Below are positions 53,052 through 61,866 of a DNA stretch of 64,000 nt, piece after piece. The stretch comes from JAGLSB01 sp023135955. Its GTDB lineage: Bacteria > Bacteroidota > Bacteroidia > Bacteroidales > GCA-2748055. A program made the translations under genes and the position numbers. The notes under the pieces are model-generated. The model made no database searches. It was given only the letters and a program-made list of their open reading frames with translations, and was not told the DNA's origin. The first letter of the stretch is position 1. The number at the start of each line of letters is the position of its first letter. Location: contig DAOVIO010000005.1 of assembly GCA_030673645.1 (NCBI GenBank), positions 7,937 through 71,936 of the forward strand, read 5' to 3'.

Positions 53052-53765
53052 TCAGGATAATTGTTGCAGATATAATCGAATAGTATTCTCGAAGCCCAAA
53101 TATATTGCATCAGATATCAATGCATGACCAATTGAAACTTCTAATAAGCCAGGAATATTTTCGTAAAAATATTTTAAGTTCTGTAAGTTTAGATCATGAC
53201 CTGCATTAATTCCCAAACCTATTGAACCAGCAAATATAGCGGCATCTCTGAATGGAGCAATAGCAGCTTCTTTGTCATCTATAAACTTAATAGCGTAAGG
53301 TTCAGTATAAAGTTCAATCCTATCGCTTCCAGACTTTTTTGCTCCTTCAATATAAGTATGATTAGTATCTGTGAAAACAGATGACCTGATATTATTGGCC
53401 TTAAGTTCAGTAATAACATCTGTTAAAAAGTCATAATGTTTAACAGTATCCCAGCCTTCAGAAGAGGTTATAGCTCCGGGAGGATCTGGAACCAAAGTTA
53501 CCTGATCTGGTTTAATCTCTTTTACAAGATCCAAAAAGTCACGGGAGGGATAACCTTCAATATTAAACTCTGTCCTTATTATGGGTTTGATATCTTTTAC
53601 ATCCTGATATCGAATATGTCTTTCGTCAGGGCGGGGATGAACTGTCACACCCTCTGCTCCAAATTCCTGACAATCGATAGCGGCTTTTAAAACATTGGGA
53701 ATATTTCCACCACGGGAGTTTCGGAGTGTTGCAATTTTATTTATATTTACACTTAATCTGCACAT
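53052..53765 (-). CDS. pdxJ: Pyridoxine 5'-phosphate synthase
   Basis: 237 residues with LSVNINKIATLRNSRGG, EGVTVHPRPDERHI, LVPDPPGAITSSEGWD and GINAGHDLNLQNLKYF. It joins 1-deoxyxylulose-5-phosphate with 3-amino-2-oxopropyl phosphate to make the vitamin B6 precursor (DXP-dependent route). It is divergent from the CBS-nadK pair, an order common in Bacteroidota. Confidence 0.95.
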   Translation of the reverse strand: MCRLSVNINKIATLRNSRGGNIPNVLKAAIDCQEFGAEGVTVHPRPDERHIRYQDVKDIKPIIRTEFNIEGYPSRDFLDLVKEIKPDQVTLVPDPPGAITSSEGWDTVKHYDFLTDVITELKANNIRSSVFTDTNHTYIEGAKKSGSDRIELYTEPYAIKFIDDKEAAIAPFRDAAIFAGSIGLGINAGHDLNLQNLKYFYENIPGLLEVSIGHALISDAIYLGFENTIRLYLQQLS

Positions 53766-53786
53766 GTTAAAATGATTTTTTCAATA

Positions 53787-53794
53787 CAAATTTA
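53787..53794 (-). promoter_or_regulatory. -7 promoter box for pdxJ
   Basis: The minus strand reads TAAATTTG, matching TAnnTTTG, 21 bases upstream of the pdxJ start. Confidence 0.5.
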
Positions 53795-53816
53795 TGATTT
53801 TTAAATCAATCGAGAT

Positions 53817-54482
53817 ATGTTAGCTAAAGATTTAATGTCGGATGTTGTTCCTGCTCTGAAAACCTCAGATACAGGATCGCAGGCATTATCCTGGATGGAT
53901 ATATTCCGGATTTCACATTTACCAATCGTAAATAATAGAGAATTTCTGGGATTAATTTCAGATAAAGACATCTATGATTTAAATATGGCAGAGGAAGCGA
54001 TTGGATCTCATAGTCTATCTTTGTTTGGCCCTTATGTCTTTGTAGATCAGCATATTTACGAGGTAATTGAATTAGCGTCACGATTGAAGCTTAGTGTTAT
54101 TCCTGTTCTCGACAGAAGGAAAAATTATAAGGGTTTAATAACTATTAATGATTTAGTAGAACATTTTGCAGATCTTTCTGCTCTAAAGCATCCCGGGGGG
54201 ATTTTAATATTGGAAGTAAATCAGAATGATTATTCACTTACTGAAATATCACAAATCGTCGAAAGCAATGATGCGAAAATTTTAAGTCTGTACATTTCAT
54301 CTTCCGATAGTACAACTTTATTAGACATTACTGTCAAGATTAATCGAACCGATCTGAGCGCTGTGATAAAAACCTTCGAGAGGTACGAGTACAATATAAA
54401 AGCATCTTATCTTAAAGATGCAGAGGAGGAAGAACTATATCAGGATCGCTATGAATTATTCATGAAATACTTGAATACTTAA
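53817..54482 (+). CDS. CBS-domain protein
   Basis: 221 residues: two CBS motifs (MLAKDLMSDVVPALKTSDTG ... HLPIVNNREFLGLISDKDI, and LKLSVIPVLDRRKNYKGLITINDLVEHF), then an ACT-like C-terminal part (GILILEVNQNDYSLTEISQIVES). Such proteins bind adenine nucleotides and may sense energy state. It sits 9 bases before nadK, suggesting a tie with NADP supply; this is inference. Confidence 0.88.
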   Translation: MLAKDLMSDVVPALKTSDTGSQALSWMDIFRISHLPIVNNREFLGLISDKDIYDLNMAEEAIGSHSLSLFGPYVFVDQHIYEVIELASRLKLSVIPVLDRRKNYKGLITINDLVEHFADLSALKHPGGILILEVNQNDYSLTEISQIVESNDAKILSLYISSSDSTTLLDITVKINRTDLSAVIKTFERYEYNIKASYLKDAEEEELYQDRYELFMKYLNT

Positions 54483-54491
54483 AAATATATT

Positions 54492-55373
54492 ATGAGAATT
54501 GGCCTATATGGTAAGGAATTTAGCGAAGATTTCAATGATAGTATTCGTGATATGTTTTTCAGTTTTGGAGAACATGATACGGAAATTCATATTCATCAAA
54601 AATTTAAGAAAGTCCTTGAAAATGCAGGTATTCCCAGTTTGAAATTCTTCGATATATTTGATGATAATTCAGGTTTGTCATCTGATTTGGATGTTTTAAT
54701 TTCTCTTGGTGGTGATGGCACTTTTTTGGATACTGTAAAGCTTGTTCGTGATTTACAAATTCCGGTTCTTGGAATAAATACAGGAAGGCTCGGCTTCCTT
54801 GCAAATATTTCCCGGGAGGAGATTTCCGATTCCATTAAATTGCTTCTCGAAGGTAAGTATACAACTGAGGAGCGTACATTACTTACACTTACTACTAATG
54901 AAGGTCCCCTGGATGATTTTAATAAGGCCTTGAATGAAATTACTGTACATAAGAAGAATGTAGGGATGATTAGCATTGATACACATTTGAATGATGAATT
55001 TCTGAATTCTTATTGGGCTGATGGACTAATCATATCAACTCCTACAGGCTCTACAGCTTATTCAATGGCGGTTGGCGGACCTATAGTTTTGCCACAATCG
55101 CATAATTTTATTATTTCCCCGGTGTCCCCACACAATCTTACCGTACGTCCAATTGTAGTTCCGGATGATGTTGTTATTAAATTGAAAGTGAATTCCAGAA
55201 GCGATAAATTCCTGGTAGCAATGGATTCCAGGTCGTATACTATCGATACACGGCTTGAACTGAATATTGAAAAAGCCAGACATGGGATTTTAATGGTAAA
55301 ATTCCCGGTAAATAATTTTTACAATACACTACGAAATAAATTAATGTGGGGAATGGACAGGCGAAATTGGTAG
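54492..55373 (+). CDS. nadK: NAD kinase
   Basis: 293 residues with ISLGGDGTFLDTVKLVRD (GGDG motif), GINTGRLGFLANIS, the NEITVHKK segment, and DGLIISTPTGSTAYSMAVGGPIV. It phosphorylates NAD to NADP. It is downstream of a CBS-domain gene in a probable two-gene unit. Confidence 0.95.
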   Translation: MRIGLYGKEFSEDFNDSIRDMFFSFGEHDTEIHIHQKFKKVLENAGIPSLKFFDIFDDNSGLSSDLDVLISLGGDGTFLDTVKLVRDLQIPVLGINTGRLGFLANISREEISDSIKLLLEGKYTTEERTLLTLTTNEGPLDDFNKALNEITVHKKNVGMISIDTHLNDEFLNSYWADGLIISTPTGSTAYSMAVGGPIVLPQSHNFIISPVSPHNLTVRPIVVPDDVVIKLKVNSRSDKFLVAMDSRSYTIDTRLELNIEKARHGILMVKFPVNNFYNTLRNKLMWGMDRRNW

Positions 55374-55476
55374 AAAATGGCCATTAATTGGGCTAACATT
55401 AATAATCTTTTTTTGTTAAATTTTCTTAATAAAGTTTAATTTCAATGTCGTTAAATGAGAAATTTTAATAAATTTA

Positions 55477-55484
55477 TATCTTTG
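55477..55484 (+). promoter_or_regulatory. -7 promoter box for the barrel-uppS-bamA operon
   Basis: TATCTTTG matches TAnnTTTG and lies 22 bases before ATG 55507. It probably drives the run of two barrel genes, uppS, bamA and possibly the ompH genes. Confidence 0.55.
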
Positions 55485-55506
55485 TAGAATAAATATAATT
55501 TAAAGG

Positions 55507-56277
55507 ATGAAAAGAATTGCTGGTCTTATCCTTATAATATTATTATTGTGTATGCCTTTTAAGGCTGATGCACAAAAGTGGAAACTCAGAAGATATGAGG
55601 CAAATCTTGGTGTTGCGCTGAATAATTTCTATGGTGATGTAGGAAGGCCCATACCACCGGGAGTGTTTTTGGGGAGCTTAGCCACTGTAAAAGCTTTTGA
55701 TACGCGACCGTCAATTAATTTCGGTGTTCGCTATAAGTTAAATGGTGCAATGTCACTAAAGATGGATTTGTTTTATGGAGTGATTTCCGGAAAAGATGGC
55801 GGGGATCTAAAAGAAAGAGGATATTCCTTCAGTTCTACAATATTTGAGCCTGCTTTTAAGTTTGAGTATTATCTGATTCCTGAAGGACGGGCAGTTTCAA
55901 CAGCAGCTCTATTTAGCCGAATAGGAATGGCGAATAGCTATGCTAAGATAAATATTTATCTTTTTGGAGGTGCAGGTGGGGCAATTACAACGCCAAAAGG
56001 TTTTAATGGACTTGAAGATAGGGCTGAATTCCAAAATTTAACTAATTTTGGGCTCGTTTTTCCTTTTGGTATTGGTGGTAAATATGCTATTGATGCACTT
56101 TGGTCAATCGGATTTGAATATGGAAGACGTTATACTTTAACTGATAAAATTGATGGGTTTGAATCAGTCTACTCTTCATCAAATGATATGTATGAAATTG
56201 CAAGCTTTTCAGCAATTTACAAGATCAAAACAGATCGACGCGGAAGGCCCGTACTTCGTTATGGAATCAGGCGTTAG
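55507..56277 (+). CDS. DUF6089-like outer-membrane barrel protein (first of two)
   Basis: 256 residues with signal peptide (MKRIAGLILIILLLCMPFKADAQ), then KWKLRRYEANLGVALNNFYGDVG and barrel strands (FGVRYKLNGAMSLKMDLFYG, SIGFEYGRRYTLTDKIDGF). It is similar in style to the next protein, and both precede uppS and bamA as in other Bacteroidota, suggesting a role in outer-membrane biogenesis. The last 17 bases overlap the next gene. Confidence 0.78.
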   Translation: MKRIAGLILIILLLCMPFKADAQKWKLRRYEANLGVALNNFYGDVGRPIPPGVFLGSLATVKAFDTRPSINFGVRYKLNGAMSLKMDLFYGVISGKDGGDLKERGYSFSSTIFEPAFKFEYYLIPEGRAVSTAALFSRIGMANSYAKINIYLFGGAGGAITTPKGFNGLEDRAEFQNLTNFGLVFPFGIGGKYAIDALWSIGFEYGRRYTLTDKIDGFESVYSSSNDMYEIASFSAIYKIKTDRRGRPVLRYGIRR

Positions 56278-56944
56278 TTCAGCTCTTAGCTCATTTGTTG
56301 TATCATTTCGCTATCTTTTTCTTCTTTTCTTTTTCCTTTTTTTAAGTTTTAATGTTTTTTCCCAAAGAAAAGCTGATATAGGATTTTTTGCCGGAACAGC
56401 ATATTATATGGGAGATATAAACCCTAATAAGCATTTTTACTCTCCTTCTTTAGCAATTGGACCAATTTACAGATATAATTTTTATTTAAGGAATTCTATT
56501 CGCTTCAGTGGTATATATCACAAATTACGAGCAGATGGTGTCGATCAATTAGGGAGGTCCGCAGAGTTTCCAGGAAGTTTTGTCGATGTGGCGGCAGTAT
56601 ACGAATTTAATTTTATCCCCTATAAGACTGCTGATAAAAAAGATAATCAATCAATATATACTTCTGTTGGTTTAGGCTATCATTTAGCTTTTGGAGGAGG
56701 AAATCATTTTACTATTCCTTTTTCGATTGGATATAAATTTAATGTTGGAGGGAAATTAAGTATAGGACTGGAACTTTCATCAAGGAAAACCTTTACTGAT
56801 ATTAAAATTGATGGCATTTCGAATCCAGGAATAACCGATGGTGATTTTCATTTGGTTGGTAACAATGACTGGTATACATTTGCAGGTATTTTTGTAACAT
56901 ACAAAATTTTCAATTACAGGGAAGATTGTCCTACTTATGAGTAA
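56261..56944 (+). CDS. DUF6089-family outer-membrane protein (second of two)
   Basis: 227 residues from ATG 56261, whose first part is a signal peptide (YLFLLFFFLFLSFNVFSQ). The mature protein begins RKADIGFFAGTAYYMGDINPNKHF, the standard DUF6089 start, with barrel strands to the end. A longer frame from 56150 would read through the end of the previous gene and is rejected. It overlaps that gene by 17 bases and ends five bases before uppS. Confidence 0.82.
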   Translation: MESGVSSALSSFVVSFRYLFLLFFFLFLSFNVFSQRKADIGFFAGTAYYMGDINPNKHFYSPSLAIGPIYRYNFYLRNSIRFSGIYHKLRADGVDQLGRSAEFPGSFVDVAAVYEFNFIPYKTADKKDNQSIYTSVGLGYHLAFGGGNHFTIPFSIGYKFNVGGKLSIGLELSSRKTFTDIKIDGISNPGITDGDFHLVGNNDWYTFAGIFVTYKIFNYREDCPTYE

Positions 56945-56949
56945 ACAAA

Positions 56950-57696
56950 ATGGCATCTAAAGAACAGGTAAATATCGATAAATTACCATTGCACGTTGCT
57001 GTTATAATGGATGGAAACGGAAGGTGGGCTCAGCAGCATGGTCAGGAAAGAGTTTTTGGCCATCAGAATGGAGTGGTTGCTGTTAGAGAAACAGTTGAGG
57101 CAGCTGCAGAATTAGGTATTAAATATCTTACACTATATGCATTTTCAACAGAGAATTGGAACAGACCACAAGAGGAAGTTGATGCTTTGATGATATTGCT
57201 CGTGCAAACCATTAGAAGTGAAATGGATACGCTTCAGAAGAATAAAGTAAGCTTAGGCATAATTGGAGATACGGAAAAAATGCCCGAAGGTGTAAAAGAA
57301 GAGCTTCTCATTGCTATTGATGAAACTAAATATAATAACGGGCTCAAGCTTATTCTTGCACTTAGTTATAGTGGTAGATGGGAAATCCTGAATGCTGTCA
57401 GGAAAGTTGCTCTTGATATAAGAAATGAGAAATTAGATGAAAATGATCTGTCTTTCGATAGTTTTGAGAGCTATCTTGAGGCATCAAAATACCCTGATCC
57501 TGAATTATTAATTCGAACCAGTGGTGAATTCAGAATCAGTAATTTTCTATTATGGCAAATTGCCTACACAGAATTGTATTTTACAGATGTTCTTTGGCCT
57601 GATTTTCGCAAGAAAGAATTCTTTGATGCCATAGTGGATTTTCAAAGCAGAGAAAGAAGATTTGGAAAAATCAGTGCCCAAATAAAAAGAGATTAA
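56950..57696 (+). CDS. uppS: Isoprenyl transferase (undecaprenyl diphosphate synthase)
   Basis: 248 residues with VAVIMDGNGRWAQQHG (catalytic Asp), YLTLYAFSTENWNRP, and PELLIRTSGEFRISNFLLWQIAYTELYF. It extends farnesyl diphosphate to the undecaprenyl carrier for cell-wall glycans. It is the gene immediately before bamA, 5 bases away. Confidence 0.96.
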   Translation: MASKEQVNIDKLPLHVAVIMDGNGRWAQQHGQERVFGHQNGVVAVRETVEAAAELGIKYLTLYAFSTENWNRPQEEVDALMILLVQTIRSEMDTLQKNKVSLGIIGDTEKMPEGVKEELLIAIDETKYNNGLKLILALSYSGRWEILNAVRKVALDIRNEKLDENDLSFDSFESYLEASKYPDPELLIRTSGEFRISNFLLWQIAYTELYFTDVLWPDFRKKEFFDAIVDFQSRERRFGKISAQIKRD

Positions 57697-57701
57697 GTTA
57701 A

Positions 57702-60206
57702 ATGAAGAATCAAATGACCAGAAGAAATATCCTCTTATTACTATTTTTAAGTTTTGCGGTTTTAAGTTTTGCCCAGGATGCAGAAAATGAAAAACTTAAA
57801 GTAGTAGATTATTCACTACCTAAAGAATATTCTATTGCTGACATTAATATCTCTGGAGTAGAATTTCTTCAGAAAGAAGTTTTAGTAAGTCTTTCCGGTT
57901 TAAAAACAGGAAGTAAAATAGATATTCCTGGAGATGCAATTACAGATGTAATTAAAAAATTCTGGAGTCAGGGACTATTTGAAGATGTCCAGATTACCGC
58001 AACAAAAATTGAAAATGGGAAAGTCTGGTTGGATATTTATCTAAAAGAACGTCCAAGAATGTCTGCTATGGAGATTGATGGAGTAAATAAATCCGAGACT
58101 CAGGATCTCATGGATAAATTAAATATTAGAAATGGGAGCCAGGTTACCGAAGATGTTCTCAATAACATTACGCGTATCATTAAAGAACATTATATTGAAA
58201 AAGGTTTCCTGAATACAGAAATTAATATTTCACAAACAACCGATACCGTCAGGGTTAATATGGTAAAATTAAGTGTTGGGGTTGACAAGAATGATAAAGT
58301 AAAGATTGAAGAAATCTTTTTTTCCGGAAATCAGGTTTTCCCTGATAAGAAACTCGCAAGAGTAATGAAAAATACAAAAAAGAAAAACTGGAATATTTTT
58401 AAAGGCTCTAAATTGATAAAGGCTGATTTTAAGGAAGATAAGACCAGTTTAATTACTTTTTACAATGAAAATGGATATAGAGATGCGAAAATCATCTCAG
58501 ATTCTACTACAGTAGTCAATGGAGAGAGGATAAATTTGTATATTACTGTTGAGGAAGGCTCTAAATATTATGTGGGAGATATCAATTGGATAGGGAATAC
58601 CATTTATCCATCAGAAGGCTTATCGCAGAAGTTAGGAATTAAAAAAGGAGACGTCTTTGACCAAACTGTGTTAGATGAACGAACTCTAATTGATGAAGAT
58701 GCCGTAAATTCACTTTATCTTGACAATGGTTATTTGTTTTTTGATCTTCAGCCTGTCGAGGTTAGAGTAGAAAATGATACTATTGATTTTGAGATGAGGA
58801 TTTATGAAGGAAAACAAGCCTATATAAATAAGATTATCATTGAAGGAAATACAAAAACCAATGAGCATGTAATTCGCAGGGAGATAAGAACTAATCCCGG
58901 CGATTTATTCTCGAAAGGAGATATTATCAGATCTGTAAGGGAATTAGCACAATTAGGTCATTTTGATCCGGAGCAGATAGAACCGGAACCAATACCAAAT
59001 CAAGCAGATGGTACTGTAGATTTAAAATACAAATTAGTAGAAAAAGCAAATGACCAGTTGGAAGTTTCAGGTGGTTGGGGAATGGGCATGCTTGTTGGTA
59101 CTATAGGACTAAGATTTTCAAATTTCGCCATCAGGAATGCATTGAAAGCTAATATGTGGAGGCCGGTTCCTTCTGGAGATGGACAAACTCTGAGTGTCCG
59201 GGCTCAATCTAATGGTAAATATTACCAAGCCTATAATTTATCATTTATAGAACCATGGTTCGGTGGGAAGAAACCTAATTCATTTTCTGTTTCTCTCTAT
59301 CATACTATTATGAACAATTCTTACAATTATTATTATACTTCTGGTTATAATAATGATCAGTTTATGAAAATATCCGGGGCCTCACTTGGACTCGGACGCA
59401 GACTAAAATGGCCCGATGACTTTTTTACACTATTTAATGAATTGAGTTTCCAGAGATATAATTTGCAGGAGTATACTGGCTATTTCTTATTTAGCGACGG
59501 AAAGTCCAATAACTTCAGTCTAAACACAAAATTTGGCCGTAATTCTGTCGATCAGCCAATATATCCACGTCAAGGTTCATCATTTACATTGGGTTTGCAG
59601 ATAACACCCCCATACTCCCTTATGAATGATAAAGACTATACTGTAATGATCGATGAAGATAAATATAAGTGGATTGAATATCATAAATGGGATTTCAAAG
59701 CAGACTGGTATGTTAGTTTGGCAGGAAATTTGGTATTATATACAAGAGCCCACTTTGGATATCTCGGACATTACAATGATGATATCGGACCCTCTCCCTT
59801 TGAAGGATATGATCTTGGTGGTGACGGACTTACAGGATACAATCTTTATGGAAGGGAAACCATCGCTCAGCGTGGATATGAAAACAGTTCTTTGACACCA
59901 ATAATAAATGGAAATAAATCGGGTAACGTATATAATAAGTATACTGTTGAAGTTAGATACCCCTTTACTCTAAATCCCTCAGCTACTGTTTTCGGACTGG
60001 TTTTCCTTGAGGGAGGTAATGCCTGGTATTCCTTTGATGAGTTCAACCCATTCCTTATAAAAAGGTCTGCCGGAGTTGGCTTGAGAGCTTTCTTGCCAAT
60101 GTTCGGACTATTAGGTATTGACTGGGGTTATGGATTTGATGAGGTCCCTGGGAAACCAGATGCCAATGAAGGACAGTTCCACTTTACTATTGGTCAGCAG
60201 TTTTAG
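57702..60206 (+). CDS. bamA: Outer-membrane assembly factor BamA
   Basis: 834 residues: signal peptide (NILLLLFLSFAVLSFAQ), five POTRA domains (about 45-440, e.g. IADINISGVEFLQKEVL, YVGDINWIGNTIYPSEGL, AYINKIIIEGNTKTNEHVI), and a C-terminal 16-strand barrel with the VRYPF-type motif in VEVRYPFTLNPSATVFG, ending FHFTIGQQF. It folds barrels into the outer membrane. It lies between uppS and two OmpH-type genes. Confidence 0.95.
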   Translation: MKNQMTRRNILLLLFLSFAVLSFAQDAENEKLKVVDYSLPKEYSIADINISGVEFLQKEVLVSLSGLKTGSKIDIPGDAITDVIKKFWSQGLFEDVQITATKIENGKVWLDIYLKERPRMSAMEIDGVNKSETQDLMDKLNIRNGSQVTEDVLNNITRIIKEHYIEKGFLNTEINISQTTDTVRVNMVKLSVGVDKNDKVKIEEIFFSGNQVFPDKKLARVMKNTKKKNWNIFKGSKLIKADFKEDKTSLITFYNENGYRDAKIISDSTTVVNGERINLYITVEEGSKYYVGDINWIGNTIYPSEGLSQKLGIKKGDVFDQTVLDERTLIDEDAVNSLYLDNGYLFFDLQPVEVRVENDTIDFEMRIYEGKQAYINKIIIEGNTKTNEHVIRREIRTNPGDLFSKGDIIRSVRELAQLGHFDPEQIEPEPIPNQADGTVDLKYKLVEKANDQLEVSGGWGMGMLVGTIGLRFSNFAIRNALKANMWRPVPSGDGQTLSVRAQSNGKYYQAYNLSFIEPWFGGKKPNSFSVSLYHTIMNNSYNYYYTSGYNNDQFMKISGASLGLGRRLKWPDDFFTLFNELSFQRYNLQEYTGYFLFSDGKSNNFSLNTKFGRNSVDQPIYPRQGSSFTLGLQITPPYSLMNDKDYTVMIDEDKYKWIEYHKWDFKADWYVSLAGNLVLYTRAHFGYLGHYNDDIGPSPFEGYDLGGDGLTGYNLYGRETIAQRGYENSSLTPIINGNKSGNVYNKYTVEVRYPFTLNPSATVFGLVFLEGGNAWYSFDEFNPFLIKRSAGVGLRAFLPMFGLLGIDWGYGFDEVPGKPDANEGQFHFTIGQQF

Positions 60207-60238
60207 AAATATATAAAAACAAATTGTCATGAAACAAG

Positions 60239-60281
60239 CCCCAAGAATCCGGGGTAGTTTAACTTCGTTGAGCCCTTGGGG
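60239..60281 (+). promoter_or_regulatory. Competing hairpins between bamA and ompH
   Basis: CCCCAAG (60239-60245) can pair with CTTGGGG (60275-60281), or the CCCC can pair locally with GGGG (60251-60254). The two folds exclude each other. There is no T tract. It may tune expression of the downstream OmpH gene; this is inference. Confidence 0.4.
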
Positions 60282-60315
60282 GTTCATCTGACAATTGAAA
60301 ATAAACTTTAAACAG

Positions 60316-60828
60316 ATGAAAAAAATAGGATTATTATTTATAGCAGCAATAATGGCTTTCTCAGTGAATGCCCAAAAATTTGCTTTTGTCGATACAGAGT
60401 ATATATTAGATCGTATCCCATCTTATAAGGCAGCTCAGGATCAGATAGATAAAATATCTTCTGAATATGAAAATGAATTAGAAACAATGTATAGTGAAGT
60501 GGAAAAGCTATACAAAAGCTATCAGAATGAAAAAGTTTTGCTGACAGAAGAACAGAGAAGTCAAAAGGAAGAAGCAATTATTGCCAGCGAAAAACAGATT
60601 AAAGAGCTTCAGCAAAAATATTTTGGTCCTGAGGGTGCTGTTTTTCAGAAACGTCAGGAATTAGTTAAGCCAATTCAGGATGAAGTATATATTGTAGTAA
60701 AAGAAATTGCGCTTGAAGGAGGCTATGCTGTGATCTTTGACACTAGCTCAGGAGCTGGAATTCTTTATGAGAATGCACGTTACAATAAAAGTGACGATGT
60801 TTTGGAAAAATTAGGATATACTAATTAA
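60316..60828 (+). CDS. OmpH/Skp-family periplasmic chaperone (first after bamA)
   Basis: 170 residues from ATG 60316 (an upstream TTG at 60295 is less likely). Signal peptide (KKIGLLFIAAIMAFSVNAQ), then KFAFVDTEYILDRIPSYKAAQ, a long coiled coil (YENELETMYSEVEKLYKSYQ), and GGYAVIFDTSSGAGILY. Skp-like proteins guard barrel proteins on their way to BamA. It is followed by a second copy. Confidence 0.92.
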   Translation: MKKIGLLFIAAIMAFSVNAQKFAFVDTEYILDRIPSYKAAQDQIDKISSEYENELETMYSEVEKLYKSYQNEKVLLTEEQRSQKEEAIIASEKQIKELQQKYFGPEGAVFQKRQELVKPIQDEVYIVVKEIALEGGYAVIFDTSSGAGILYENARYNKSDDVLEKLGYTN

Positions 60829-61021
60829 ATATCTAATTTTGTAAAAAAATTCAGGAAATTGATTATAGTTTCTTGAACAAAAATAAAAATTTATACCATT
60901 CGCATTATAACTTAGACCTAGTGGGTATTTTAAAATATATAAATTAATAAGCAAGTGAGTCAGACCTTTATCCTTTAAGCCTGGTCTCGCAGCGTCATCT
61001 TAAAAATTAAAAAATAAAACA

Positions 61022-61537
61022 ATGAAAAAGTTCTTTTTTGCATTATTCAGCCTTACTTTGCTTACTGCTGGAATCGCTTTGAACGCTCAAAATCTTAAAT
61101 TTGGACATATCGAGTCTCAAAGAATTGTTATACAAATGCCCGAATATACAAATGCTGGTGATAGTTTGAATGTGGTTAAGGGGCAATATGATTTACAACT
61201 TGAAAGAATGCAGGTTGAAATAAATAGAAAATATAACGAATTGGTTGAAAACCAGAATTCTCTCGATTCTCTTATTTTGGAGAGTATGTTTGCTGAATAT
61301 CAGAGCATGGGTGAAAGGCTTCAGAATTTCCAGGGTCAGGTTCAAACTAAACTAAGAAATCTGGAAGCTTCACTTCTTGAAGAAGTAATGGCTAAGTTAG
61401 AGAATGCCATTAAAGCGGTTGCTGAGGAAATGGATCTTATTTATGTATTTGACATTAGTGCCAGAAATCCAATATATGCTTCTGAAAAGAGCCTTGATAT
61501 TGGCCCTATGGTTAAAGAGAAGTTAGGTGTTGAGTAA
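61022..61537 (+). CDS. OmpH/Skp-family periplasmic chaperone (second after bamA)
   Basis: 171 residues with signal peptide (FFFALFSLTLLTAGIALNAQ), LKFGHIESQRIVIQMPEYTNA, the coiled coil QYDLQLERMQVEINRKYNELVENQ and DLIYVFDISARNPIYAS. It is a tandem relative of the previous gene with low direct similarity. A terminator follows. Confidence 0.92.
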   Translation: MKKFFFALFSLTLLTAGIALNAQNLKFGHIESQRIVIQMPEYTNAGDSLNVVKGQYDLQLERMQVEINRKYNELVENQNSLDSLILESMFAEYQSMGERLQNFQGQVQTKLRNLEASLLEEVMAKLENAIKAVAEEMDLIYVFDISARNPIYASEKSLDIGPMVKEKLGVE

Positions 61538-61561
61538 AATTGTAAAAATTTAAATAGAAAG

Positions 61562-61592
61562 ACCATTTTGTGTATTCAGAATGGTTTTTTTT
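61562..61592 (+). terminator. Rho-independent terminator after the ompH pair
   Basis: ACCATT (61562-61567) pairs with AATGGT (61580-61585), extended by A-T pairs, and runs into eight T residues (to 61592). Confidence 0.88.
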
Positions 61593-61598
61593 GGTTGG

Positions 61599-61715
61599 GG
61601 GATGAGTAGGAGGGATGAGCAGGAGGGATGAGTAGGAGGGATGAGTAGGAGGGATGAGCAAGAGGGATGAGCAAGAGGGATGAGCAAGAGTAATGAGCAA
61701 GAGGGATGAGCAAGA
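61599..61715. repeat. 13-bp tandem repeat (VNTR-like) upstream of murI
   Basis: Nine units of GGGATGAGYARGA (13 bp each) run without gaps; only unit 8 is changed at its start (GTAATGAGCAAGA). Units 1-4 carry mainly TAGGA or CAGGA ends and units 5-9 CAAGA ends, so the array grew by local duplications. The unit length is not a multiple of three. It sits between the ompH terminator and the 81-bp repeat copy B. Confidence 0.95.
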
Positions 61716-61734
61716 GGGAGCAACTAGTAAAGTA

Positions 61735-61815
61735 ACCAGCAACCAGTCCAGTGTGCGGGCAAGAAAGCCGCAATTTTAAATTGAAAATAACAGTATCATG
61801 TTATATAGTAGCAAC
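61735..61815. repeat. 81-bp dispersed repeat, copy B
   Basis: Identical to 3161-3241 except for one base in the A-rich loop. It lies 52 bases before murI. Confidence 0.9.
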
Positions 61816-61866
61816 TGATAAATCTAACTACTAATGACATACAGCATTTCATATTTATCTACTTAA

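Noticed and set aside
56150..56260. Upstream extension of the second DUF6089 gene
   Set aside because: It reads the 3' end of the first barrel gene in another frame; the signal peptide begins at 56261.
61512..61773. Two minus-strand ORFs rich in Ser, Leu and Pro
   Set aside because: They are only translations of the 13-bp tandem repeat and the flanking terminator in two frames.
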